A DNA stretch of 64,000 bases from Parasutterella muris (lineage in GTDB: Bacteria; Pseudomonadota; Gammaproteobacteria; Burkholderiales; Burkholderiaceae_F), in NCBI RefSeq assembly GCF_943193095.1, contig NZ_CALPCV010000001.1:124001-188000 (forward strand), read 5' to 3'. Under the pieces are notes generated by a model. That model saw only the letters and a list, made by a program, of their open reading frames with translations. It did no database searches and was not told the DNA's origin. This document shows, piece after piece, positions 35,526 to 43,829 of the stretch. Made by a program: the position numbers and the translations under genes. Numbering within the stretch: the first letter of the stretch is position 1; each line of letters begins with the position of its first letter.

Positions 35526-35555
35526 CTGAGACATTCAAATTTATATTGAATCAGA

Positions 35556-36314
35556 ATGAAAGTAATTTACGGTTTGCGTTCTGCAGTCTTCTGGCTGTTT
35601 TTTGTAGTGCTCCTTTTCATTTACGGTTTTGCGCTCTTAGTGTGTATTCCGTTCTGCCGGCAAAGCGGACGCTATGCCATTATCCGATCCTGGTGCCGCG
35701 TCATCGTAGTGCTGATGAAGGCTATATGTGGCGTGGACTATCGCTTTATCGGGATGGAAAATATTCCGAAGAAAGGTCCTTTTATTCTTCTTTCAAAGCA
35801 TCAGTCCGGATGGGAGACATTGGCGCTCACCGCCTTTGTGCCGCGCCGCCTGAGCTATATCTATAAAAAAGAGCTTCACAAGATTCCGATTTTCGGCTGG
35901 GGTTTGGCTTCATTGGGCATGTTCAGCATCGACCGAGCTCAGGGGCGCAATGCTTTTGCTCTGATGAAGCAGGAAGTTCCTAAATTCTTTGAAAAGGGCT
36001 GGGGCATTATCCTGTTCCCTGAGGGCACACGCACGGCTCCGGGACAAGTGGTGAAATATAAAAGCGGCGGGGCGCGCTTGGCAGAATGCACCGGCGCTCC
36101 GGTGATCCCTGTTGCGCTTAACTCCGGTGAATGCTGGCCGAAACACTCTTTTGTGATTCGTCCGGGACTGGTTAATGTTGTCTTTAACTCTCCGATTAAC
36201 CCGAAAGGTATGAGTGCGCACGAACTCAACGAGAAGGTGTTTGAGATTATCGAAAACGAAATGGCCAAAATCTCGCCGAAGTTTTACCGAAAAAAATCCG
36301 GCGAACAGCAGTGA
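35556..36314 (+). CDS. plsC: 1-acyl-sn-glycerol-3-phosphate acyltransferase
   Basis: Membrane acyltransferase of 252 residues that makes phosphatidic acid. An N-terminal hydrophobic helix (about residues 8-32) precedes LLSKHQSGWETLAL (motif I with H-X4-E in place of the more common H-X4-D, as in related betaproteobacterial proteins). YKKELHKIPIFGWG, FSIDRAQGRNAF and LFPEGTRTAPGQ follow as motifs II and III. It sits between glyS and a YgjP-like peptidase, the standard Burkholderiales place for plsC. It is distinct from the PlsC-family protein at 16327-17163. Confidence 0.9.
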   Translation: MKVIYGLRSAVFWLFFVVLLFIYGFALLVCIPFCRQSGRYAIIRSWCRVIVVLMKAICGVDYRFIGMENIPKKGPFILLSKHQSGWETLALTAFVPRRLSYIYKKELHKIPIFGWGLASLGMFSIDRAQGRNAFALMKQEVPKFFEKGWGIILFPEGTRTAPGQVVKYKSGGARLAECTGAPVIPVALNSGECWPKHSFVIRPGLVNVVFNSPINPKGMSAHELNEKVFEIIENEMAKISPKFYRKKSGEQQ

Positions 36315-36371
36315 GACTTGCCTGTGTAAGCTGCTCGCATAATAAAAAGTTAATACAAAAAGGCTGACGAC

Positions 36372-37412
36372 GTGAATGATCCGTTTGATTTCGACAGACT
36401 CATAGACAGGGTTTCCAAAAAGATCAATGACTCACTTTCTTCGCTGTTCTCGTCCTATAAGCTGGGTGAAGTCCTGGAAGTTATCCATGGCAGCAGGAAG
36501 ATTCACGTGAGAGTGATTTACGGGAAAAAATGCAGAAAGTCGGTTCTTTCTCCGTGTGACGATCAGGATATGGATTATGCGCTTTTGGTGCCTTTTAATA
36601 TGCGCTCCGATCAAGTGCTTGCGGCGCTCTACAGAGAGATTGAGCGGGAGCTGAGTCCCAAGCTGCAGCATATCCGCAGCAGGAGAGGGGGCGCTGAAGT
36701 TGATCTGAATGGAGAAACGGTGCAGATTCAGGTCATTCGATCTAAACGCGCCAAGTCATACCGCGCCTCTTTCAAAGACGGTGAAGTGCGTCTTACGGTT
36801 CCTACAGGCGGAACAAAGGAGCGCGGACTGCTTTGGCTGGACGAAAATCTGCGAGCCCTGGAGAAATGGCATACGGAGTATCTGCGGCAGCTTCAGAAGC
36901 AGAAGGAAGCTTCAAGTCAGCTTTCAGTGAACAGAAAAGTCACTATCTACGGCGAAGAGCACCGACTCGTTTTTGTCAATAATCGAAGAGATGAGGGCGT
37001 CGGTGCGGGAGAGATTCGCGTCTGTCCTCCTAAAGACACGAATGACGACAAACTATGGGAGACGGCGATTACCAGAGTGCTGAAAGAAGAGATTAGACAG
37101 TACGCTCTGGAGCAGATTCTTTTGAAGACATCATCGATTGATGATTTAGGCATTCCGTTTTCCAAGCTCATCATTTCTTCGGCACAGACACGCTGGGGAA
37201 GCTGCTCAGTGAGAGGCATTGTTCGACTGAACTGGAGGGCGGTATTTCTGCCTAAGGACGTGATCGATTATCTTATCTGTCACGAGCTCGCGCATCTCAA
37301 GCACATGAACCACTCAAAGAACTTTTGGGCCAGGGTGGAAATGTACTGTCCGAACTATCGCGAGTTCGAGAGAAAGCTTAAAGGCTACTCAATCAGTCAC
37401 AGCGTCCTTTAA
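36372..37412 (+). CDS. YgjP/WLM-like zinc metallopeptidase domain protein (DUF45)
   Basis: A 346-residue protein whose C-terminal half (from about residue 120) is the YgjP/M48-like domain. It has VIRSKRAKSYRASFKDGEV, TRWGSCSVRGIVRLNW and the zinc motif LICHELAHLKHMNHSKNFW (HExxH plus a downstream His). Typical proteins of this kind are around 230-270 residues; the N-terminal 110 or so residues here (DFDRLIDRVSKKINDSL onward) have no partner I recognise. The start is GTG at 36372, with AAAGG upstream. The last 4 bases overlap the convergent rsmA. Substrate unknown. Confidence 0.85.
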   Translation: MNDPFDFDRLIDRVSKKINDSLSSLFSSYKLGEVLEVIHGSRKIHVRVIYGKKCRKSVLSPCDDQDMDYALLVPFNMRSDQVLAALYREIERELSPKLQHIRSRRGGAEVDLNGETVQIQVIRSKRAKSYRASFKDGEVRLTVPTGGTKERGLLWLDENLRALEKWHTEYLRQLQKQKEASSQLSVNRKVTIYGEEHRLVFVNNRRDEGVGAGEIRVCPPKDTNDDKLWETAITRVLKEEIRQYALEQILLKTSSIDDLGIPFSKLIISSAQTRWGSCSVRGIVRLNWRAVFLPKDVIDYLICHELAHLKHMNHSKNFWARVEMYCPNYREFERKLKGYSISHSVL

Positions 37413-38230
37413 TCGACCACGGTTCCCGGGATTGTGATCGAAACATTGTTTTCGCTTACCAAGCGCGCCAAGCGTATGAAATTCTCAACCGGAATGGTTT
37501 CCGCGCGCTGCTCGGGCTGAATCCCGGCTTCTCGGATCATATCGTCGGAAATCCATTTAGAGAGGTTGTTGCGCAGGGTCTTTCTTCGCATAGCGAATGA
37601 GGCCGCGACAACGTCATGGAAAGCTTTTTCATCCACTTCCGCAGGATTTTCCAGCGGAATCATTCGCACAACGGAAGAGACGACTTTCGGTGCAGGCGTA
37701 AAGGCTTCAGGCGGCACGTCAAAGAGCTTGGCCATGCGGTACTTGTGCTGAAGCATCACGGAGAGTCTGCCGTAGGTTTTGCTCCCCGGCGCGGCTGTCA
37801 TTCGATCGACGACTTCTTTTTGAAGCATGAAATGCTGATCGACTACACGGTCGGAGATTTCCGCAAGCTTAAACAGCAGCGGAGAAGAAATGTTGTAGGG
37901 CAGATTTCCGACAACACGAAGTTTTTCTCCTTCGGAAAACGTTCTCCAGTCAAACTTCAGCGCGTCGGCTTCTATGATCGTCAGCGCGCCTGAAGAAAAC
38001 TGCGTACGCAGCCATGCGGCCAGGTCACGGTCAATTTCAACGCAGAAAATGTGAGAGGCGCCGGCAATAAGCTGTCGGGTGAGGGCGGCCTGGCCCGGTC
38101 CGATTTCAATAATTTTCTGACCTTGCTGCGGATCAACCGCATCGGCGATTTTCTGAATCCAGTAGTCGTCGTTGAGAAAGTTCTGCCCGAATCTTTTACG
38201 GGCTTTGTGATGTTTTAAGACTTCTGCCAT
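37409..38230 (-). CDS. rsmA: 16S rRNA dimethyladenosine transferase
   Basis: KsgA dimethylates two adjacent adenosines at the 3' end of 16S rRNA, a late ribosome-assembly checkpoint. The 273-residue SAM enzyme starts with RKRFGQNFLND. It has IIEIGPGQAALTRQLI (SAM binding), the catalytic VVGNLPYNISSPLLFK motif, and a C-terminal helical domain with AASFAMRRKTLRNNL. It lies last in the lptD-surA-rsmA run, behind a hairpin terminator; pdxA, often found between surA and rsmA, is absent here. Confidence 0.96.
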   Translation of the reverse strand: MAEVLKHHKARKRFGQNFLNDDYWIQKIADAVDPQQGQKIIEIGPGQAALTRQLIAGASHIFCVEIDRDLAAWLRTQFSSGALTIIEADALKFDWRTFSEGEKLRVVGNLPYNISSPLLFKLAEISDRVVDQHFMLQKEVVDRMTAAPGSKTYGRLSVMLQHKYRMAKLFDVPPEAFTPAPKVVSSVVRMIPLENPAEVDEKAFHDVVAASFAMRRKTLRNNLSKWISDDMIREAGIQPEQRAETIPVENFIRLARLVSENNVSITIPGTVVD

Positions 38231-38233
38231 AGG

Positions 38234-38264
38234 AAAAAAGACGCTTAGGTTCTCTAAGCGTCTT
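38234..38264 (-). terminator. Terminator between surA and rsmA
   Basis: An 11-bp stem pairs 38238-38248 with 38254-38264 (AAGACGCTTAG and CTAAGCGTCTT). On the minus strand it runs into TTTTTTCC. It overlaps the immediate upstream region of rsmA, so rsmA may depend on readthrough or its own promoter. Confidence 0.7.
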
Positions 38265-38275
38265 AGTATGAAACA

Positions 38276-39631
38276 TTATTCAGCGGGTTTATTGACGCGC
38301 TTCTCAATATAAGCTTCGCTCATCAGTTTGCGTTCCCAGTCAAGCATCGCATCATCGAGCTTCTGCTCTCTGAGGATGTCTCTCGCCTGCTGTTTCAGGC
38401 GTTCGTTGACACCGCTTTGGTTTCTGCGTTCCAGTACCTGGAAGATGTGCCAGCCGTAGGGAGTTTTTACCGGAGCGCTAACTTCGCCCGGGCTGAGTTT
38501 CGACAGCATCTGCTCAATTTCCGGAGGAAGATCTCCCGGGTAAAGCCAGCCGAGATCGCCGCCTCTGGTACCTGAGGGATCAGCAGAATGCAGACGGGCA
38601 AGAGAGGCAAAATCGCCGTCACCTTTATCAAGGCGGTCCTTAAGCTGATTCAGACGCGTGACGACGACATTCTCAGGCGTGACATTGGTCGGACGCATCA
38701 GGATCTGACGCAGGTGCGTCTGAGTGACGGTCTGAGAGGCGGTGTCGCCGGGATCGCGTACGCCGAGGATTTTATAAATCTGGAATGAGTTGGGCGTACG
38801 AACCGGAATAATGTCGCCGGTCTTGTGTTTTTTTACCGCGTCAAGAACAAAACTCGGCAGTCTGCCTGCGGGAATCCAGCCCATTACACCGCCTTCCATC
38901 GCTTCGGGCGCTCTGGAGTAGCGAGCTGCGAGCTGACCGAAGTCCGCACCTTTGGACGCCTGCGTCAGTGCGATGTTTGCCTGTCGAGTGGCTTCATCCA
39001 CGTCTTTCTGTGTCGGATTGGCGGGCAATCCGATGACGATGCGGGCGAGACGGTACTGAATACGTTTTTCAGGTCCGAGCTGATCCTTAATAAACTGATC
39101 AACTTCGCTTTCCGGGATCTGAATTTTGTCGTCAACTTCTCGCTCTCGAAGTCTCTGGGTAATCAGTTCGCTACGAATTCCGGACTTAAAGGTTCTGAAA
39201 GAAACACCGTCCTGAGCGAGTTTCTTTTCAAGCTGAGGAACTGTAAGACCGTTGTTCTGAGCAATTTGCTCAATGGCGCCGTTCATCATATTGTCGTCGA
39301 TGCGGATGCCGGAGGCCTGAGCTTTCTGCTCAATGATTCGTTCAAGAATCATACGGTCAAGAACCTGATTTCTCAGATTGTTCATCGGCGGAAGCGTAAT
39401 TTTCTGCTGACGAAGAGACATAGCGGCCTGGTGCACCCGCTGCTGAAGCTCGATTTCCGTAATGACGTCGTGATTGACAACCGCGGCGATGCGGTCGACA
39501 GGAATAATCTGCTGAGCGGCCGCTTTGGTTTCCGTGCTTTTAGCTTTAGGCGCGGCCTGTGCGGCTGAAACACAAGCAGCGACGGAAAAAGCCAAGCTGA
39601 CAGAAAGAGTGAGAACAGAAAGTTTTTTCAT
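38276..39631 (-). CDS. surA: Periplasmic chaperone and peptidyl-prolyl isomerase SurA
   Basis: Chaperone that escorts outer-membrane proteins such as LptD and porins to the Bam complex. The 451-residue precursor has a Sec signal peptide (residues 1-26, cut after a run ending SAAQAA). An N-terminal SurA_N chaperone domain has PVDRIAAVVNHDVITEIEL. Two PpiC parvulin domains follow, the first with ARYSRAPEAMEGGVMGWI and the second with LHSADPSGTRGGDLGWLYPGDLPPE. It starts 6 bases after the lptD stop. Confidence 0.95.
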   Translation of the reverse strand: MKKLSVLTLSVSLAFSVAACVSAAQAAPKAKSTETKAAAQQIIPVDRIAAVVNHDVITEIELQQRVHQAAMSLRQQKITLPPMNNLRNQVLDRMILERIIEQKAQASGIRIDDNMMNGAIEQIAQNNGLTVPQLEKKLAQDGVSFRTFKSGIRSELITQRLREREVDDKIQIPESEVDQFIKDQLGPEKRIQYRLARIVIGLPANPTQKDVDEATRQANIALTQASKGADFGQLAARYSRAPEAMEGGVMGWIPAGRLPSFVLDAVKKHKTGDIIPVRTPNSFQIYKILGVRDPGDTASQTVTQTHLRQILMRPTNVTPENVVVTRLNQLKDRLDKGDGDFASLARLHSADPSGTRGGDLGWLYPGDLPPEIEQMLSKLSPGEVSAPVKTPYGWHIFQVLERRNQSGVNERLKQQARDILREQKLDDAMLDWERKLMSEAYIEKRVNKPAE

Positions 39632-39637
39632 ATATCT

Positions 39638-41974
39638 TTATTCGTAATAATCGTAACGACCTACCTCAACGGGCCTTGGTCCCAGAGGCTGATAGCCTGA
39701 AATTCCTTCACTTAGGGCCTCAATCGGGCTGGAACCGACGGTGCCGAGTCCTACAAGCTGAAGCTCAAAGAAGAAGTTTGTTGTTGTTCTGCCTTCGCTT
39801 CGGATATATCGCTGAATTGCTCCGCGCAGAATCCAGCAGCCGGCTCGGTATTCCAATCCGGCCAAAGAGTCAACAACTCGATGGTCACGCAAGGAGTAAT
39901 TGTACCTGCCTAAAGCGTAAAGGTCCTTAACAATGGGCCACTGGAAAGAGAAGTCCACTTGTCTGATGTTGGTGTTGTAGTAAGCGTCTCGCTTATCGTT
40001 GGGGTTGTAGTTGTAAAGGTAATAAAGAGAAACAGTGGAGAATTTTCTCGGGTTATAGCGAACGCCTGCCGTTGTCTTGGAAACTTTAGACCATTCCGAG
40101 GAATACTGCACCATACCTTCGATACGCCAATCCTGATAGAAAGAGAACTGCGCAGAGGCGAGCAGGTCGCTTCGGTTCTTCGTTTTCGCAGGATCCGACC
40201 AATACAGCCCGACTTGATTGTTTTCAAAGTAATAGCGCTGACCGACGCTGGCGGTAAACCATTCTTTGCCTGTTCCGGCATCGAGCATGCGCGTGGTCAG
40301 GATTGCAGAAAGCTGGTTGGTGTTGGCAATTCGGTCGCTTCCGGTGTACTTATTCGGCGAGAAAAGTTCGGCGAAGTTCATGTCGGCTTCCGAGCTGTCG
40401 AAGTTAGGCAGATGGCTCTGATCGCGATAAGGGATATACGCGTAAAAGAGTCTCGGCTCCAGTGTCTGCTCAGTCTCTCGTCCGAAGAATGTAGTGTTTC
40501 GCTCGAACACCAGTCCGGAATCCAAGGAGTAAATCGGAACAAGACGCGAACCGGATCTGTCGACGTAAGAAGCAGCGTCGTGAATGTCACGGTACCAAGC
40601 CATGTTGTACTGGAACTTGGGTGTGATGAACCAGAACGGCCCCATCAGCGGATAAGAAATTGAGGAATCCAGAAGGGTTCGATATCCGTCGCCGCTCAAA
40701 TGATGGCGCCCCACGGTGGAGCCCGCGCCTCGGTCAAATCGGGTCGCTGTCAGACGGGAGGTCAGTGTAAAGCCGTGGAAATCTGCGACGTTGCCGCTGA
40801 GATTAAACTCAGGAACTTTTTCATAGGGCTTTTCGGTCTGTCTGCGCCCGCCCGGAGCAAGCGTCTGATTTTTGTAGACGCCTAAAGATGTACTCCAGTA
40901 TGTCTTTCCGTAACTTAACCAAACTTTCTGATTCAGAATGTTTTCACTGGACTCACGAATGGTCGTGGAAAAGTCCGAAATGTAGTCGTTGTCGGATACG
41001 CGCTGGTAATCTACGCCGAGCGTCGGACCGCCTCTGCCCAGACGCTGAAAGTGCTTCCACGACAGCGCGTAGCGTCTGTCCTTGGTTTCCTTGTCCTTGA
41101 AAATCACGTCATAGGTAAGTTCACCGCTGAAGGACGGCTGCAGATACCGGAATTCATTGCCCAGGAGCACGCCGCGCTTGGACATGGGTTTCGGCGTGAA
41201 GGTGTAATCGTAGTTAGGCGCGATATTCCAATAGAACGGAAGCTCAAGATTCACGCCGAGCGTCGAGTTGATTCCGAATCTGGGTGTTAAGAAACCGGTC
41301 TTGCGCTCGCTTCCGACAGGGAAGCTGAAATAGGGACTCGCAAAAATCGGAACTCCGCCCAGATAAAGCGTCGCGTTTCTGCCGACTGCGGACTCGTCAA
41401 GCTGGTCGTAGTCCACGGAATCCGCTGTAATCCACCAGGCTTCCTCTCCTTCACGGCAGGTTGTGATGACCGCGTTGCACATCTTGGCTCTGCCGCCTCC
41501 GAGCAGCTCGACTTTATCGGAGGTGCCTCTCATTTCATTCGGAAGGTAACGGAATGTCGCATCAGGCATTTCACCGGTTTCGGCGTCAAGCCGATAAGTC
41601 AGTTCCGGCCCTTTGAAAACAGTACCGTTTCTTGCAACGAGCGCGTTTCCCTTCGAATAAACTTCGTCGGTGGAAAAAGTGTATGTGATTGTATCTCCGC
41701 GAAGAACGGCGCCGCCGCGACGGACTTCCGCATCGTCGTAAAGTTCAATCTTCTCGTTGGTCCGCCCGACCATGCGGTAGGCGCTCAGATAGGTTGGAGC
41801 TTCATCTCTTTCGGTCGGCGCCTGCTCGTTCAAACCTCTGGATAGGCGCAGACGCAGGCCTTCATTGGAAAGAGCAGTCGCGTCGGAAGCATCCTTTGAG
41901 TCAGCGGCGGAAACACAAAGGGGGAGTGCCAGCGCTACAGCGGAGCACAAAGGGAGAACACGAATTCGAGACAT
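39638..41974 (-). CDS. lptD: LPS-assembly outer-membrane protein LptD
   Basis: Beta-barrel that inserts LPS in the outer leaflet with LptE. With the ATG at 41974 the precursor is 778 residues: signal peptide MSRIRVLPLCSAVALALPLC, an OstA/LptA-like jellyroll domain (about residues 55-190) and a C-terminal barrel. No good Shine-Dalgarno precedes this ATG, and the in-frame ATG at 42007 (adding MFSCLFRRKRR) is a real alternative. Only three cysteines remain in the mature protein (two in MCNAVITTC, one in AGCWILR). Divergent from amgK. Confidence 0.93.
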   Translation of the reverse strand: MSRIRVLPLCSAVALALPLCVSAADSKDASDATALSNEGLRLRLSRGLNEQAPTERDEAPTYLSAYRMVGRTNEKIELYDDAEVRRGGAVLRGDTITYTFSTDEVYSKGNALVARNGTVFKGPELTYRLDAETGEMPDATFRYLPNEMRGTSDKVELLGGGRAKMCNAVITTCREGEEAWWITADSVDYDQLDESAVGRNATLYLGGVPIFASPYFSFPVGSERKTGFLTPRFGINSTLGVNLELPFYWNIAPNYDYTFTPKPMSKRGVLLGNEFRYLQPSFSGELTYDVIFKDKETKDRRYALSWKHFQRLGRGGPTLGVDYQRVSDNDYISDFSTTIRESSENILNQKVWLSYGKTYWSTSLGVYKNQTLAPGGRRQTEKPYEKVPEFNLSGNVADFHGFTLTSRLTATRFDRGAGSTVGRHHLSGDGYRTLLDSSISYPLMGPFWFITPKFQYNMAWYRDIHDAASYVDRSGSRLVPIYSLDSGLVFERNTTFFGRETEQTLEPRLFYAYIPYRDQSHLPNFDSSEADMNFAELFSPNKYTGSDRIANTNQLSAILTTRMLDAGTGKEWFTASVGQRYYFENNQVGLYWSDPAKTKNRSDLLASAQFSFYQDWRIEGMVQYSSEWSKVSKTTAGVRYNPRKFSTVSLYYLYNYNPNDKRDAYYNTNIRQVDFSFQWPIVKDLYALGRYNYSLRDHRVVDSLAGLEYRAGCWILRGAIQRYIRSEGRTTTNFFFELQLVGLGTVGSSPIEALSEGISGYQPLGPRPVEVGRYDYYE

Positions 41975-42095
41975 ACGTCTTTTTCTGCGAAATAAACAGC
42001 TAAACATTAAAATTGCTTGGATCTGAGAAGATTGATTATAAGGGCAAAGAAGAGACTCTCTTGAATCTCTCCCAATAAACAAGAGGTGCTTAAAG

Positions 42096-43103
42096 ATGAC
42101 TGAAAGACAAATGCGGCTGAAGGATTGGCTTAGCGGGTTTTCGGATCGGTACGGATTAAAGCTTGACACTATGAGAACGGCATCTGCGGACGCCGGCTTC
42201 AGAAGCTACTTCCGAATCGACGGAAAAGAGACGACCTATATCGTTATGGACTCTCCCGGAGAAGCGGACAACATCGCGCCGTTTATCCACGCCGATGAAG
42301 TCTTCGCTCAGGCAGGCTTAAATGTCCCCAAGATCTATGAAGAAAACCGAGAACTCGGCCTCATGCTGATTTCGGATTTAGGCACCAAAACTTATCTTGA
42401 TGTTCTGGACCATGACAACGCCGATCGGCTGATGGGGCAGGCGACAGATGCCTTGGTTAAACTTCAGGCCGCAAGCAAACCGGATGTTTTTCCTGCGTAT
42501 TCGGCTGAACTGCTTCGCTCTGAGCTCGAACTCTTTCCGCAGTGGTTCGTAAAGCGTCATTTGGGGATGGAAATTACTCCTGAGCTTAGAAGCATGTTTG
42601 ATCGTACCTTCGCGCTGATTATTGCGAAGAATCTGGATCAGGCCAATGTTTATGTTCATCGGGATTTCATGCCGCGCAATCTGATGCTCACAGAGAAAGG
42701 CAATCCGGGCGTGATTGATTTTCAGGACGCGGTTTACGGACCTGTGAGCTACGACATCGCATGTCTTTGCCGTGACGCGTTTATTTCCTGGGAAGAAACA
42801 CAGACTCTGGATTGGACGATCCGCTATTGGGAAAAGGCCCGCAAAGCAGGTGTTCCGGTTCCCTCTGACTTCGGCCGTTTCTGGGAAGACGTTGAATGGA
42901 TGGCGATTCAGAGACATTTAAAAGTTCTCGGAATATTTACGCGTCTTAACTATCGCGACGGCAAGCCTAAATATTTAGGCGATACTCCTCGGTTCCTCAA
43001 TTACGTTAAAGCGACCAGCCGTCGCTTCGACGCGCTGAGACCGCTCTCCCGCTTTATCGATACCATTATCGGAGAGCAGGAACAGGTCGGATATACCTTC
43101 TGA
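42096..43103 (+). CDS. amgK: N-acetylmuramate/N-acetylglucosamine anomeric kinase
   Basis: APH-fold kinase of 335 residues. AmgK phosphorylates recycled MurNAc at C1 in the MurU peptidoglycan-recycling route. The Brenner-type catalytic loop YVHRDFMPRNLML and the metal motif GVIDFQDAVYGPVSYDIACL are clear. The neighbour murU 17 bases downstream and the divergent lptD match the Pseudomonas amgK-murU locus, so the specific function is well supported by context. Confidence 0.88.
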   Translation: MTERQMRLKDWLSGFSDRYGLKLDTMRTASADAGFRSYFRIDGKETTYIVMDSPGEADNIAPFIHADEVFAQAGLNVPKIYEENRELGLMLISDLGTKTYLDVLDHDNADRLMGQATDALVKLQAASKPDVFPAYSAELLRSELELFPQWFVKRHLGMEITPELRSMFDRTFALIIAKNLDQANVYVHRDFMPRNLMLTEKGNPGVIDFQDAVYGPVSYDIACLCRDAFISWEETQTLDWTIRYWEKARKAGVPVPSDFGRFWEDVEWMAIQRHLKVLGIFTRLNYRDGKPKYLGDTPRFLNYVKATSRRFDALRPLSRFIDTIIGEQEQVGYTF

Positions 43104-43120
43104 TCATCGGAGTCTCGGAA

Positions 43121-43828
43121 TTGAAGATCATGATCCTAGCCGCGGGCCGAGGCACACGCATGAGAGAGCTGACGGAGAAGACGGCAAAACCGCTGCTTTC
43201 TCTGTGGGGCCGACCGATGCTCGAGTGGCAGCTGCTCAAAGCTAAGGAAGCGGGTTTTAGCGGCGCAGTCATCAACACAGCGCACCATTCGGAATTATTT
43301 GACCGTTACGCCGGCTCAAAAGTTATGCCGGGACTCAATATTGAAATATCCAAGGAAGGCGAGGATTTTTCCGGCGCGCTTGAAACCAAAGGCGGAATCG
43401 TTAAGGCTCTTCCGCTGCTGAGTGACGGTAAAGAGCCCTTTGCGGTGGTGAGCGGAGATATTGTGACGGCCTACGATTACCGTCAGCTGCGAGCGGCTGC
43501 TGAAGCAGTTCGCTGCGGCCGATTTGACGCGCATCTGGTGCTGGTTCCGAATCCGTACTTTAAAGATACCGGTGACATGGATGTGCGCGAAGGACTCGTC
43601 TATCGGGAGCCTAAGCGATTGACCTATGGCAATATCGCGGTTTTTTCTCCTCGTATTTTTGAGAAGGAGTCAGCTGAAAAGGCGCCTCTTTTCCCTTGGC
43701 TCTATCAGTTTGTTGATGCGGGCAGAGTGAGCGGCGAGCTTTACTGCGGGCCGTGGGCAAATGTCGGAACGCCGGAGGATTTAGCGCACTTCGGACGGGA
43801 ACGCAATTTTGCGGTGACAGAGGCCTGA
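43121..43828 (+). CDS. murU: N-acetylmuramate alpha-1-phosphate uridylyltransferase
   Basis: Nucleotidyltransferase of 235 residues that turns MurNAc-1-phosphate into UDP-MurNAc, bypassing MurA/MurB. The signature MILAAGRGTRMRELTEKTAK is at the N-terminus, with WQLLKAKEAGFSGAVINTAHH and VSGDIVTAYDY. The TTG at 43121 has GGAG at a suitable distance; the ATG at 43130 is the alternative. It follows amgK and ends one base before the dusB ATG. Confidence 0.9.
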   Translation: MKIMILAAGRGTRMRELTEKTAKPLLSLWGRPMLEWQLLKAKEAGFSGAVINTAHHSELFDRYAGSKVMPGLNIEISKEGEDFSGALETKGGIVKALPLLSDGKEPFAVVSGDIVTAYDYRQLRAAAEAVRCGRFDAHLVLVPNPYFKDTGDMDVREGLVYREPKRLTYGNIAVFSPRIFEKESAEKAPLFPWLYQFVDAGRVSGELYCGPWANVGTPEDLAHFGRERNFAVTEA

Positions 43829-43829
43829 G

